From Clostridiaceae bacterium (GTDB taxonomy: Bacteria > Bacillota > Clostridia > Peptostreptococcales > T1SED10-28): a DNA stretch of 64,000 bases. The notes under the pieces are model-generated. The model did no database searches. It saw nothing but the letters and a program-made list of their open reading frames with translations, and had not been told where the DNA came from. Made by a program: the position numbers and the translations under genes. Numbering within the stretch: position 1 is the stretch's first letter; every line of letters starts with the position of its first letter. Shown piece by piece: positions 1 to 8,777 of the stretch. The stretch covers positions 62,001 through 126,000 of the forward strand of contig PWFQ01000060.1 in NCBI GenBank assembly GCA_003554105.1. Direction: 5' to 3'.

Positions 1-1
1 A

Positions 2-733
2 GTTCCCCGGGAAAAGATTGGAGTTTTCTATATTTCAACATGTCCAGCCAGAAGCTACAGTTTTAAGTATCCGGTAGGTCGGGATGAATCAAATATCGAT
101 GGAACATTATCGATTAAAGATATTTTTCTAAAGATCAGTTCGATGGATTCCGCCTCGAAACCAGAGAATGACTATAATCCTGAGTTTTATCCAAATGGCA
201 GCGCTATAGGATGGGCGCGCCTGGGTGGTCAGGCTCAAGCGTTAAGCATTAAAGATTTTTTAGCCGTCGACGGAATCGAAAATGTGATTGATATTCTTGA
301 GGAGGTCGAGGATGACAAACTTGAAAATTTAAGGTTCCTGGAATGTCAAGCCTGCAAAAATGGATGTGTAGGTGGAAACTTTTGTGTTGAAAATTCTTTC
401 GTGGCAAGAAACCGGATTAGGATTTTAACAGAAAAATATCAAAATTATTCAACTGAAAGCACACATGAAATCCTGGATCGATATTTAATTCAAAATCCTA
501 TTGAACCCTTCAGTGTGTCCTCACTGGATCATGACTTGTCAAAAGCCTTGGGGAAAATGGAAGAAATCAATGAAGTGTTCAGCTCATTGCCTGATATTGA
601 CTGTGGAGCATGCGGTTCACCTTCCTGTCGAGCTTTGGCCGAGGATATAGTGATGGGTTATGCATCATTAAAAGACTGTATTGTTCTTCTTAAAGAAAAT
701 GATAAAGATGAGGAAAATAATAGTGAAGAATGA
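2..733 (+). CDS. [FeFe]-hydrogenase-like Fe-S protein, 3' part
   Basis: The frame is open to the left edge, so the ATG at 143 in the ORF track is not the true start and the gene is cut by the window. The visible part matches the C-terminal half of the [Fe] hydrogenase large-subunit domain. It has a CPA-containing segment followed by a 'YPVG...NIDG' stretch, then a hydrogenase L3-like motif (LECQACKNGCVGG). The end is a four-cysteine 4Fe-4S domain of the type found in RnfB and hydrogenase-like sensors (CGACGSPSC, then a last Cys about 15 residues on). The L2-like segment reads CPARSY instead of the catalytic PCxxKxxE, so true H2 catalysis is doubtful; electron transfer or sensing is equally possible. 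It lies 119 bp upstream of nqrB on the same strand. Family assignment is fairly sure; the role is not. Confidence 0.75.
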   Translation, partial: VPREKIGVFYISTCPARSYSFKYPVGRDESNIDGTLSIKDIFLKISSMDSASKPENDYNPEFYPNGSAIGWARLGGQAQALSIKDFLAVDGIENVIDILEEVEDDKLENLRFLECQACKNGCVGGNFCVENSFVARNRIRILTEKYQNYSTESTHEILDRYLIQNPIEPFSVSSLDHDLSKALGKMEEINEVFSSLPDIDCGACGSPSCRALAEDIVMGYASLKDCIVLLKENDKDEENNSEE

Positions 734-852
734 GTTCTTTGTCAAATAAATGACAGAGTTCTTTTCTTGTCTTCCGCTGTTTCTCTACATTAGGTTTGGG
801 TAATTAATATAAGAGCATTTTCTATTTCAACATACTACTAGGAGGGAAGCTT

Positions 853-1827
853 ATGGCATCATCAAAATCATTTTTTATGAAACAGGCACTTATGAGAAAA
901 GTGCTTATCAGTACAATCCCTATCACAATCGGAGCAATTTATTTGTTCGGGCTTCGTACCATTCCACTTATGATTACATCTATTGTCGCTGCTGTTGCAA
1001 CAGAATACCTGTTCAGGAGAAAAGACGGTAAGCCTGTCAGTGAGGCTTCAATTGTCTCAGCGGTTTTGTTCACTCTTGCTCTACCTGTCGCAACACCTTA
1101 TTGGGTGGCGGCAGTGGGAATGATTTTTGGGGTTGTCTTTGCAAAAGAAGTATTTGGAGGATATGGTCGAAATGTTTTTAATCCGGCCTTAGCAGGACGA
1201 ACTTTTCTTTATGTTTCTTTCCCCGGTTACCTGACAAACAAATGGAACCTTCCTGCAGAAGGTTTTCCCGGCGGCTTTGGCAGATTTATCACTCCTTCGA
1301 TTGATACTGTTTCGGGTTCAACCCCCTTAGGGCTTGTTGCCACAAGCGAGGGTCCCGAAGTGATGGAATTGGTCATCGGAAATGTATCAGGTTCATTAGG
1401 CGAAACCAGTATCGTTCTTATACTGCTTTCTGCTATTTATTTACTTGTAACGAAAACGGCAGATTGGAAACTTATGGTTGCGCCCTTACTAGGCTTTGTA
1501 GTATTTAATTCCCTCTTCTATTTTGCAGGAATTGAGGGTGTTCCACAGCCTTTCTTCGGACTTATTTCAGGGAGCATTATATTTCTTGCTGTGTTTTTTG
1601 TTACTGAGCCGGTTACTGCTCCAAAAACAACAGAGGCAAAATGGATTTACGGCTTCCTGATCGGGATGATTACCGTCATTATCCGCACATTTGGAATCTT
1701 TATTGCAGGTGGTATGTTTGCCGTCTTAATCATGAATTCTTTTGTTCCTATTTTAGATGAGGCGGTAAAAGAAATAAAACGCCGAAAGAAAGACATATCT
1801 AACGAGAAAGGAGAAACTCCAGCATGA
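853..1827 (+). CDS. nqrB: Na+-translocating NADH:acceptor reductase subunit B (NqrB/RnfD family)
   Basis: This is a multi-spanning membrane protein of 324 residues, shorter than typical NqrB (about 410) because the N-terminal extension is missing; in length it resembles RnfD. Family landmarks include FGVVFAKEVFGGYGRNVFNPALAGR and SGSTPL, where the Thr is the expected covalent FMN attachment site. The C-terminal VTEPVTAP...KWIYGFLIG region also fits. A strong ribosome site (AGGAGGGAAGCTT) precedes the ATG. The stop overlaps the next gene's start by 4 bp (ATGA), so it is translationally coupled to nqrC. The call is NqrB rather than RnfD because the downstream subunits are clearly NqrC-F-like. 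Confidence 0.85.
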   Translation: MASSKSFFMKQALMRKVLISTIPITIGAIYLFGLRTIPLMITSIVAAVATEYLFRRKDGKPVSEASIVSAVLFTLALPVATPYWVAAVGMIFGVVFAKEVFGGYGRNVFNPALAGRTFLYVSFPGYLTNKWNLPAEGFPGGFGRFITPSIDTVSGSTPLGLVATSEGPEVMELVIGNVSGSLGETSIVLILLSAIYLLVTKTADWKLMVAPLLGFVVFNSLFYFAGIEGVPQPFFGLISGSIIFLAVFFVTEPVTAPKTTEAKWIYGFLIGMITVIIRTFGIFIAGGMFAVLIMNSFVPILDEAVKEIKRRKKDISNEKGETPA

Positions 1828-2420
1828 AAAAAATGTCTCCAAAACCTGTTTTATTTATGATGATTGTAACGATACTTTTTACAGGTGTATTGGCAACAAT
1901 TAATGAAGTCACTGCAGAACGCATCGAGCTCAATGAAGAAGCTGCAGAACAAAGATCATTTCTCTTTGTCGTCGATGTTTCCACAGATGATCTGACAGCT
2001 GAAGAAGTGAACCAGCTGTTCAACGAAATCTTCGAGGAACGTGAAGTATCCGGCAGACTTATCTACGAAGCATCGATTGATGGTGACTTAATAGGATATG
2101 TATATCCTATGGTGGATAATGCAGTTTGGGGTGAAATTCGGGGAATCATCGGTATTGATATTAATTTCGAGACAATTTTAGGAGTCGATTTTTTATCCCA
2201 TAACGAAACACCGGGGCTAGGTGGCCGAATTGATGAAGAAGAGTTTAAAGAACAATTTCGTGGCCTTGACTTAACTGAAATACAAGATGCTAATTTTGTC
2301 GATTATTCCAGAGAGGATATCGATGCGATCTCCGGAGCCACTGGAACCTCCAATGCTGTACGAAGAATTATCAACGAACATCTTGATGAATTTTTCACTG
2401 AAGTAAAGGGGGACTTATAA
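1824..2420 (+). CDS. nqrC: NQR subunit C, FMN-binding
   Basis: This NqrC/RnfG family protein of 198 residues has one N-terminal membrane anchor (about residues 8-26) and an extracytoplasmic FMN-binding domain. The motif SGATGTSNAVRRII carries the Thr that is flavinylated in this family. The region around HNETPGLGGRI matches the conserved ET-GLG motif. An ApbE-type flavin transferase would be needed and is not in this window. It overlaps nqrB by 4 bp and nqrD by 1 bp (TAATG). Confidence 0.88.
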   Translation: MKKMSPKPVLFMMIVTILFTGVLATINEVTAERIELNEEAAEQRSFLFVVDVSTDDLTAEEVNQLFNEIFEEREVSGRLIYEASIDGDLIGYVYPMVDNAVWGEIRGIIGIDINFETILGVDFLSHNETPGLGGRIDEEEFKEQFRGLDLTEIQDANFVDYSREDIDAISGATGTSNAVRRIINEHLDEFFTEVKGDL

Positions 2421-3040
2421 TGGTTAAAGGCTTAGGAAATATTTTCAGAGACGGAGTTTTTCAGGATAATCCTGTCTATCGACAGATCTTAGGAATCTGT
2501 TCCGCTCTAGCTGTTACAAATCTATTAATCAATTCTTTCGTTATGGGTATGGGATTAATCTTTGTAACTTCTTTTTCAAGTCTGACAGTGTCTTTGCTAA
2601 GAAATCATACTCCCAGCCATGTTCGTATGATGGTACAAACTTTAATAATTTCCGCTTATGTGATTATTGTTGATATAGTCCTGAAAGCATATTGGCCTGC
2701 AATGAGTGATGCACTTGGGCCATATGTCGGCTTGATCATTACAAACTGTATTATAATGGGACGCTGTGAAGCCTATGCCCAAAAGAATAAACCTCTACCA
2801 TCTTTCTTCGACGGAATTGCATCAGGAATCGGGTATATGGTGGTACTTTTAGCAATCGCTGTTTTTAGAGAATTCTTAGGATTTGGTACACTATTCGGTA
2901 TATCCGTAGTTGGAGATTGGTGGACTAACTGGATTTTCATGGTAATGCCCCCGGGAGCATTTTTTATGCTCGGTATTTTAATTTGGATTGCCAACACTTA
3001 TATTCCTGCAAAGGATGAAAAACTGGGAGGTGCTAAATAA
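2420..3040 (+). CDS. nqrD: NQR subunit D
   Basis: This is a hydrophobic six-helix protein of 206 residues. Segments such as LGICSALAVTN, SLLRNHTPSHVRM and GLIITNCIIMGRCEA closely follow NqrD. The Cys residues in GICSA and TNCI are those expected to bind the intramembrane Fe-S centre shared with NqrE. The closer match to NqrD than to RnfE supports the NQR assignment. The stop and the nqrE start overlap by one base. Confidence 0.9.
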   Translation: MVKGLGNIFRDGVFQDNPVYRQILGICSALAVTNLLINSFVMGMGLIFVTSFSSLTVSLLRNHTPSHVRMMVQTLIISAYVIIVDIVLKAYWPAMSDALGPYVGLIITNCIIMGRCEAYAQKNKPLPSFFDGIASGIGYMVVLLAIAVFREFLGFGTLFGISVVGDWWTNWIFMVMPPGAFFMLGILIWIANTYIPAKDEKLGGAK

Positions 3041-3627
3041 TGGAGATTAATCCTTTTACCATTCTGATCGCTTCAATTTTCACGAATAATATGATTTTAG
3101 CTAATTTCTTGGGTATGTGTTCATTTATTGCTGTTTCAAAAGAAATCAAAACCTCCCTTGGACTTGGACAGGCAGTGACATTTGTACTTACAGGTACCTC
3201 TGTAATTAATTATCTTGTTTATACTTACATTCTAGAGCCTTATGGTCTGGAGTATCTACGATTCATTGTATTTATTATCACGATAGCCACTTTTGTTCAA
3301 CTGGTTGAAATGATTATTGAGCGATACGTACCGACATTATATTATTCCTTGGGAATCTTCCTTCCCCTGATCACGGTAAATTGTGCAATTTTGGGTGTGT
3401 CTTTATTTATGGTAATTCGAGAGTACACTCTTTTACAGTCTCTTGCCTTCGGAATCGGATCAGGTCTAGGCTGGACACTAGCAATTGTTGCACTGGCAGC
3501 AATCAGACAGAAAATTAAAAACGCACCGATTCCCAAAGGTCTTCAAGGTGCAGGTGTCACATTAATCATTACGGGGTTAATGGCATTGGCTTTTATTGGT
3601 TTGTCCGGTGTAGTAACCATTCAATAA
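3040..3627 (+). CDS. nqrE: NQR subunit E
   Basis: This is a six-helix membrane protein of 195 residues. The motifs NNMILANFLGMCSFIAVSK and LPLITVNCAILG match the two inverted half-repeats of NqrE/RnfA, each with its Fe-S cysteine. The C-terminal run GLQGAGVTLIITGLMALAF is NqrE-like. It sits between nqrD (1 bp overlap) and nqrF (13 bp gap) in a single operon. Confidence 0.9.
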   Translation: MEINPFTILIASIFTNNMILANFLGMCSFIAVSKEIKTSLGLGQAVTFVLTGTSVINYLVYTYILEPYGLEYLRFIVFIITIATFVQLVEMIIERYVPTLYYSLGIFLPLITVNCAILGVSLFMVIREYTLLQSLAFGIGSGLGWTLAIVALAAIRQKIKNAPIPKGLQGAGVTLIITGLMALAFIGLSGVVTIQ

Positions 3628-3640
3628 CGGAGGTGATTCG

Positions 3641-4747
3641 ATGACAACCATTCTATCAACAGTTTTTATCATAACCGGAATTACAACGGGGTTAGCAATC
3701 GTAATTACCTTTGCCAACGCCTTTATAGCAGATTATGGTGAGAAAAAGATGATCATTAATAATGATAAGGAATATATTGTTGAGGGTGGAAAAAGTATTT
3801 TATCTGCTCTTGTGGACCAGAAGATTTTTATTCCTTCAGCCTGCGGCGGTAAAGGCAGCTGCGGGTATTGCAAATGCAAAGTTAATGAAGGCGGTGGCCC
3901 TGTTCTTGCAACAGAAATGTCCTATCTCACTGAAGAAGATGTGGAAAATGATATACGATTATCCTGCCAGGTGAAAATCAAAGAAGACGTGAAAATCGAA
4001 ATTCCTGAAGAGCTCTTTAACGTAAAGCAGTTTGAAGGAAAAGTTGTTTTTTCTAAGGATCTTACCCCTAAAATCAAACATCTCCGTATTGACATTACTG
4101 ATGGACAGGAAATTGAATTTAAGGCAGGTCAATACGTTCAGTTATTAGCTCCTCCCTATCCAGGGAATGCTGAGGAGGTTTTCAGGGCTTATTCCATTGC
4201 TTCTTCTCCTTCCGAGACAAAAAGTATTGATTTAATCATCGGTTACGTGGAGGAAGGCATTGTCACAACTTATGTTCATGAACATCTTTCTGAGGGCGAT
4301 GAAGTGCTTTTCAATGGGCCTTTTGGTGATTTTTATCTTAATGAAGAAACTGGATGCGACATTTACATGGTGGCTGTAGGAACAGGTATAGCTCCTATAC
4401 GCAGTATTTTACACTATATGAATGAAAAAAAGATAGAAAGAAAAGCCCGGTTTTTCTTTGGTGCCAGAACTCAGGATGACCTTTTTATGGTCGAAGAAAT
4501 GAAACGGTTGGAAGAAGAAATGTATGACTTTGAATACATCCCTGTCCTCTCCCGTGCCGATGACGATTGGGAGGGTGAGCGTGGAAGAGTAACGGATCTT
4601 GTTGATAAGCTAATGGAAAAAAGCGACAGTGGAGAAGGGCGCGAAGCATATCTCTGTGGTGGAGCTCCGATGATTGATTCTACTGAAAAGGCCTTGCTTG
4701 GAAAAGGTCTCCCCGAGGAAAAGATCCTCTATGATAAATTTGATTAA
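3641..4747 (+). CDS. nqrF: NQR subunit F, NADH-oxidising flavoprotein with [2Fe-2S] domain
   Basis: This protein has 368 residues (NqrF is usually about 405). Residues 1-25 form a membrane anchor. Residues about 35-125 are a plant-type [2Fe-2S] ferredoxin domain with CGGKGSCGYC and a later Cys in LSCQ. The rest is a ferredoxin-NADP reductase-like module with a FAD motif (RAYSIASSPSE), an NADH-binding GTGIAPIRS and a C-terminal LCGGAPMID. This is the NADH entry point of NQR and has no counterpart in Rnf, where RnfB/RnfC do the job. The start has a good ribosome site (GGAGGTGATTCG). It is the last gene of the operon, with a terminator 46 bp downstream. Confidence 0.9.
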   Translation: MTTILSTVFIITGITTGLAIVITFANAFIADYGEKKMIINNDKEYIVEGGKSILSALVDQKIFIPSACGGKGSCGYCKCKVNEGGGPVLATEMSYLTEEDVENDIRLSCQVKIKEDVKIEIPEELFNVKQFEGKVVFSKDLTPKIKHLRIDITDGQEIEFKAGQYVQLLAPPYPGNAEEVFRAYSIASSPSETKSIDLIIGYVEEGIVTTYVHEHLSEGDEVLFNGPFGDFYLNEETGCDIYMVAVGTGIAPIRSILHYMNEKKIERKARFFFGARTQDDLFMVEEMKRLEEEMYDFEYIPVLSRADDDWEGERGRVTDLVDKLMEKSDSGEGREAYLCGGAPMIDSTEKALLGKGLPEEKILYDKFD

Positions 4748-4792
4748 GAGCTTCCTTAGTATTTTATCATGTATATTTGGCTAGGTACTAGC

Positions 4793-4838
4793 AAAAATAA
4801 AACAAGGATTCCCTTGAGGATATCCTTGTTTTATTTTT
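4793..4838. terminator. Bidirectional terminator between nqrF and the lysine operon
   Basis: A long inverted repeat (arms about AAAATAAAACAAGGAT and ATCCTTGTTTTATTTT) ends in T-runs in both directions. It lies between convergent genes. Confidence 0.85.
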
Positions 4839-4841
4839 ATG

Positions 4842-6059
4842 TTATGAAGCCGAGTAATCTGCTAACAATTCTCCAAAAGTTTTCACAAACTCCTGAATCT
4901 CTTTCATTTCAATAATTAGGGGAGGCAGTAATCGAAGAATGTTCCCTTGTGTGAAATTCACAAGAATCCCTTTTTCAATAAAATTATACTGGATTTTTTG
5001 TATATAATTCATTCCATCATAATCCTTCTTAGAACCTATGAGCATTTCAACACCAATCATCATTCCAAGGCCTCTTATTTCACCGATCTGCTCCGGGAAT
5101 TTTTCTTTAAGTAATTGAAGCTCTTTTATCAGTTTTTGGGATTTTGATTTCACATCACACAAAAATTCATCATTGATTACTTCCAAGGTCTCCAAACCCA
5201 TAGCAGTGCTGAGGGGGTTTGGTCCAAAAGTGGTTCCATGATCTCCCGGAGAAAAATATCCGTCAAATTGATCTCTTACTATGATCCCCCCTAATGGATT
5301 ACCTCCACCGATACCTTTTGCAAAGATAAGAATGTCCGGATCAATCGGAAAATTTTGATATGCAAAGAACTTTCCGGTTCTTCCAATACCGGTTTGAATT
5401 TCATCAACGACCATTATCACATCATATTTTTTGCATAATCTTTGAATCTGCAGCAACTCTTCCTCTGGAAAAACTTGAATCCCCCCGCTTCCGCTGATGA
5501 TCTCAAAGAGGATCCCTAAAGGTTGTTTCTCAATAAAAAGGTCCTCTATTTCGTCAATTTGCCTTCGGGAGATTTCATAAAAAGGATATTCAATAGAAGG
5601 AAAATCCTGTGAAACTCCATTCATTTTCGTTGCACTCAAAGCGCCTAGAGTTCTTCCGTGGAAGCTGTTTTTAATAACCACAATTCCCCTTCGCCCTTCC
5701 TTTACTCCAATCTTAAACAGATATTTTATTGCTGCTTCAGTTGCCTCAGCTCCTGAGTTGCAAAAGAATACTTTTCCCGGAAAACTTCGATCAATGAGTT
5801 TTTCCCCTAATTCAATTGCATTTTTACAATAGTAGAAGTTTGATATATGAAGATATTTATCCAACTGCCTCTTTCCTCGATTAATTAATCGGGGATGACA
5901 GTGACCCAACACATTCACTGCTAAGCCGGAGAATAGATCCAGGTATTCCTTTCCTTTATCATCATAGAGCTTTGTCCCTCTCCCTTTTTCTATAACAACA
6001 GGATACCTGCTATATGTAGGCAGAAGGACGTTTTTCTCACGTTCAAGCCATTCACTCAT
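4842..6059 (-). CDS. Class III aminotransferase, probably N-acetyl-diaminopimelate/acetylornithine type
   Basis: This PLP enzyme of about 405 residues belongs to the ArgD/class III family. It has GAEATEAAIKYLF near the N-terminus, the Asp of MVVDEIQTGIGRTG that contacts the pyridine ring, and the PLP lysine in FAKGIGGGNPLGG. The start at 6059 (MSEWLER) was chosen over the upstream GTG/ATG options because GGAGGGG precedes it at good spacing. It is the last gene of the riboswitch-controlled lysine operon next to dapH. It is therefore likely to be the aminotransferase step of the N-acetyl DAP pathway, a role known for E. coli ArgD-like enzymes on succinyl-DAP. A role in arginine synthesis cannot be excluded. 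Confidence 0.8.
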   Translation of the reverse strand: MSEWLEREKNVLLPTYSRYPVVIEKGRGTKLYDDKGKEYLDLFSGLAVNVLGHCHPRLINRGKRQLDKYLHISNFYYCKNAIELGEKLIDRSFPGKVFFCNSGAEATEAAIKYLFKIGVKEGRRGIVVIKNSFHGRTLGALSATKMNGVSQDFPSIEYPFYEISRRQIDEIEDLFIEKQPLGILFEIISGSGGIQVFPEEELLQIQRLCKKYDVIMVVDEIQTGIGRTGKFFAYQNFPIDPDILIFAKGIGGGNPLGGIIVRDQFDGYFSPGDHGTTFGPNPLSTAMGLETLEVINDEFLCDVKSKSQKLIKELQLLKEKFPEQIGEIRGLGMMIGVEMLIGSKKDYDGMNYIQKIQYNFIEKGILVNFTQGNILRLLPPLIIEMKEIQEFVKTFGELLADYSAS

Positions 6060-6072
6060 TGTATCCCCTCCA

Positions 6073-7293
6073 TCACGAAAAATCATTGGAAAGCTGAAAC
6101 TCTTTGCCTACCAAATCAACAGCTCTGTTTTCATGCTCTTCATCTACAATCCATGTAATACTGATTTCTGAGGTTGTCACCATTTTGATTGGAATTCTAT
6201 TGACAGCCATGGTTTTAAAAACCCTCGCCGCCACTCCTGAATGGCTTCTCATTCCAAGACCGATTACTGAAATCTTTGCAATACCATCATTATATTCTAC
6301 TTTAGAATTTTCATTTCCATTCAGCCAGCTATACATAATCTCTTTTGCAGTTTCTAGCGCGGTTTTCGGAATTGTAAAGCTGACATTCATTAAGACTTCA
6401 GAAATTACCATTTGTGATATCATATCGATATTTACTTCTCCTTCTCCCAACCTTGAAAAAAGAGAAGAAAGATTTTCAACTGCGGGGTTTAGATTTTTAA
6501 TTGTAATCTGCACATCTTCAAGACTTGAGGTGATCCCTGTAACAACTGCTTCTTCCATAACTTCCTCCCTTTTGGTAATCCACGTGCCTTCCTCTTCTGA
6601 AAAAGTGGATGCGATATATATTGGAGTCTTATATTTGCTTGCGAGTTCAACTGCTCTGGGATGAATTACTCCCGCTCCCAAACTGGCCATCTCCATCATT
6701 TCATCATAGCTGATTCTTGAGATCTTTTTTGCTCCATTCAATTTTCTCGGATCCCCTGAAAAAATACCGTCAACATCCGTATAGATTTCACAGGGAGCAT
6801 CTAAAACTGCCGCTAATGCAACTGCAGATGTATCACTACCCCCTCTTCCTAATGTTGTGTATTCCTGATTCCTGTTTATTCCCTGAAATCCTGCAGCTAC
6901 AATTACATCATATTTTTTAAATACTTGAAGTATTTTTTCGGAATTAATTTTTTTAATCTTTGCATTTTGATGAAAAGAAGTTGTTTCAATTCCCAGTTGA
7001 TGCCCTGTATAAGAAATCCCACGACATCCCTGATCAACCAAAGCCATGGTTAATAAGGATATCGATGCTTGTTCACCAGTTGTCAATAGCATGTCAAGCT
7101 CTCTGGGAGACGGTTTTTCGCTTACTCCTTTAGCCAACTCGATTAATTGATTTGTGGTGGTTCCCATTGCTGAAAGAACAATCAACAGCTTTTCACCCTG
7201 CTGTACTTTTTGAATGATCATATCACGTATTTTTTTTATTTTATCAACGTCACCAACAGAAGTTCCACCATACTTTTGCACTCTTATATTCAT
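6073..7293 (-). CDS. lysC: Aspartate kinase
   Basis: This is a monofunctional aspartokinase of 406 residues. The N-terminal kinase domain has VQKYGGTSVGDVDKI and TLGRGGSDTSAVALA, and VDGIFSGDPR is at the expected place. Two C-terminal ACT domains (from about residue 250) are the usual lysine/threonine feedback sites. It phosphorylates aspartate as the first step to lysine and diaminopimelate. It lies 13 bp before the aminotransferase and 5 bp after dapH. Confidence 0.95.
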   Translation of the reverse strand: MNIRVQKYGGTSVGDVDKIKKIRDMIIQKVQQGEKLLIVLSAMGTTTNQLIELAKGVSEKPSPRELDMLLTTGEQASISLLTMALVDQGCRGISYTGHQLGIETTSFHQNAKIKKINSEKILQVFKKYDVIVAAGFQGINRNQEYTTLGRGGSDTSAVALAAVLDAPCEIYTDVDGIFSGDPRKLNGAKKISRISYDEMMEMASLGAGVIHPRAVELASKYKTPIYIASTFSEEEGTWITKREEVMEEAVVTGITSSLEDVQITIKNLNPAVENLSSLFSRLGEGEVNIDMISQMVISEVLMNVSFTIPKTALETAKEIMYSWLNGNENSKVEYNDGIAKISVIGLGMRSHSGVAARVFKTMAVNRIPIKMVTTSEISITWIVDEEHENRAVDLVGKEFQLSNDFS

Positions 7294-7298
7294 AACGA

Positions 7299-8012
7299 TT
7301 AATCCTCTTCCATTCTTCTCAAATCTGCAACGATTTCCGTTTTACTTTTCGTTTGCTCATCGATTGTTTTAATGACTTTTGCAGGCATACCCGCAGCCAC
7401 GGAATTTTGCGGAACATCCTTTGTTACGATTGCACCTGCAGCAATCACTGAACCTTTTCCAATTGTAACACCTTCCAGAATTACCGCATTTGCTCCTACC
7501 ACTACACCATCTTCAATCGTTACAGGTTTTGCAGAGGGAGGCTCTATAACCCCTGCAATAACAGCGCCTGCACCTATATGACAATCTTTCCCGATCATGC
7601 CTCTTCCGCCGATGACTGCGTTCATATCGATCATGGTTCTTTCGCCGATCACTGCGCCAATGTTAATTGTTGCTCCCATCATGATCACGGCACCTTCACC
7701 AATCATCACTTTTTCACGAATGAATGCACCCGGTTCAATTCTCGCTTTTTGGTTCGTATAATCCAGTAGAGGGACTCCTGATAGACATCGATCAGCTTCC
7801 ACCTTGTAGGTTTCAATTATTTCCCGATTGTCCTCCAGCCATCGCTTAACCTCTTTCCAATTTCCAAAAATAATGCCCGTGTTCTCATTAAGGTATGCTT
7901 CAATCTTGTAATTTTCGACAGTGTTTTCTTCCAACGTTCCCTTAACGTAAACCTTAACAGGTGTTTGTTTTTTACTGTTTGCTATATATTGTATAATTTC
8001 TTTTGCGTCCAT
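7299..8012 (-). CDS. dapH: Tetrahydrodipicolinate N-acetyltransferase
   Basis: This protein of 237 residues has an N-terminal DapH domain (about 1-90) and a left-handed beta-helix of hexapeptide repeats ([20 protein letters not shown] and following, about 95-215). DapH transfers acetyl from acetyl-CoA to tetrahydrodipicolinate and defines the N-acetyl branch of lysine synthesis. A good ribosome site (AAAGGAGAG) precedes the ATG. Its neighbours lysC, dapB and asd support the call. Confidence 0.95.
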   Translation of the reverse strand: MDAKEIIQYIANSKKQTPVKVYVKGTLEENTVENYKIEAYLNENTGIIFGNWKEVKRWLEDNREIIETYKVEADRCLSGVPLLDYTNQKARIEPGAFIREKVMIGEGAVIMMGATINIGAVIGERTMIDMNAVIGGRGMIGKDCHIGAGAVIAGVIEPPSAKPVTIEDGVVVGANAVILEGVTIGKGSVIAAGAIVTKDVPQNSVAAGMPAKVIKTIDEQTKSKTEIVADLRRMEED

Positions 8013-8033
8013 TGTTCTCTCCTTTAGGTTTAA

Positions 8034-8762
8034 TTAGTTCTCCTTCAATCCCAAAACATCTTTCATGGAGTAGAGTCCGGCCTTTTGACCGATTAAATAC
8101 TTTGCACCTTCAATTGCTCCGCTTGCAAAGACTTTCCTGTCCATTGCCTCATGGCTTAAGGTGATTTGTTCTAAATCATTGATAAAATAAACATGATGTA
8201 CTCCTTTAATGTCTCCTCCACGTATGGCATGTATTCCGATTTCATCCTGTTCCCGAAGGCATTCTCCTCTGCGCCCATAGACAGATTTTCTGTTTTCTTC
8301 CAGACCCTCTTCAACTTCATTTTTAAGACTCAGGGCACTTCCAGAGGGTGCATCTTTCTTTCTTCGGTGATGGCTTTCAACAATTTCTATATCCATATTT
8401 TTACCAATTGCCTTTGCCCCCTGCCGAACCAAACTAAATAACAAATTCATTCCCAGGGATGTATTAGAAGCATGAAGAATCGGAATTTTGCCGGAGGCTT
8501 TGTTTATGGCATCCACTTGTTTTTCGTCATGACCTGTCGTTCCGATAAGAATCGGCGTTTGATTTTTCAGAGCAAATGACAACAGATCCTCAAGACTTTC
8601 GGGCTGTGAAAAATCGATAATTATATCCACTTCTTTCGGCAAATCATTCAATGCAGTTTTCGAGTTTACACCGATGATTTCTTTCCAAAATGAATCCTCA
8701 GAAGCCAACTCTTGAATGTGCCTCCCCATGATTCCGCTAATTCCCCATATAATCATGTTCAA
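8034..8762 (-). CDS. dapB: 4-hydroxy-tetrahydrodipicolinate reductase
   Basis: This protein of 242 residues has an N-terminal NAD(P) fold (WGISGIMGRHIQ) and the DapB signature ESHHRRKKDAPSGSA, with the catalytic His pair and Lys. It is shorter than average DapB (about 250-270). The track start is a TTG with AGGAGGGG at suitable distance; an ATG two codons on is an alternative. It lies between asd (15 bp) and dapH. Confidence 0.95.
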   Translation of the reverse strand: MNMIIWGISGIMGRHIQELASEDSFWKEIIGVNSKTALNDLPKEVDIIIDFSQPESLEDLLSFALKNQTPILIGTTGHDEKQVDAINKASGKIPILHASNTSLGMNLLFSLVRQGAKAIGKNMDIEIVESHHRRKKDAPSGSALSLKNEVEEGLEENRKSVYGRRGECLREQDEIGIHAIRGGDIKGVHHVYFINDLEQITLSHEAMDRKVFASGAIEGAKYLIGQKAGLYSMKDVLGLKEN

Positions 8763-8777
8763 TCGTTTTCCCCTCCT

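Noticed and set aside
853-4747. Calling the operon Rnf (rnfD-G-E-A)
   Set aside because: The D and E subunits match NqrD/NqrE more closely, and the last gene is a full NqrF with [2Fe-2S] and FAD/NADH domains, not RnfB or RnfC.
6104-6664. 186 aa plus-strand ORF within lysC
   Set aside because: It is the reverse complement of aspartokinase coding sequence, with a low-complexity Ser/Thr/Ile translation; a shadow.
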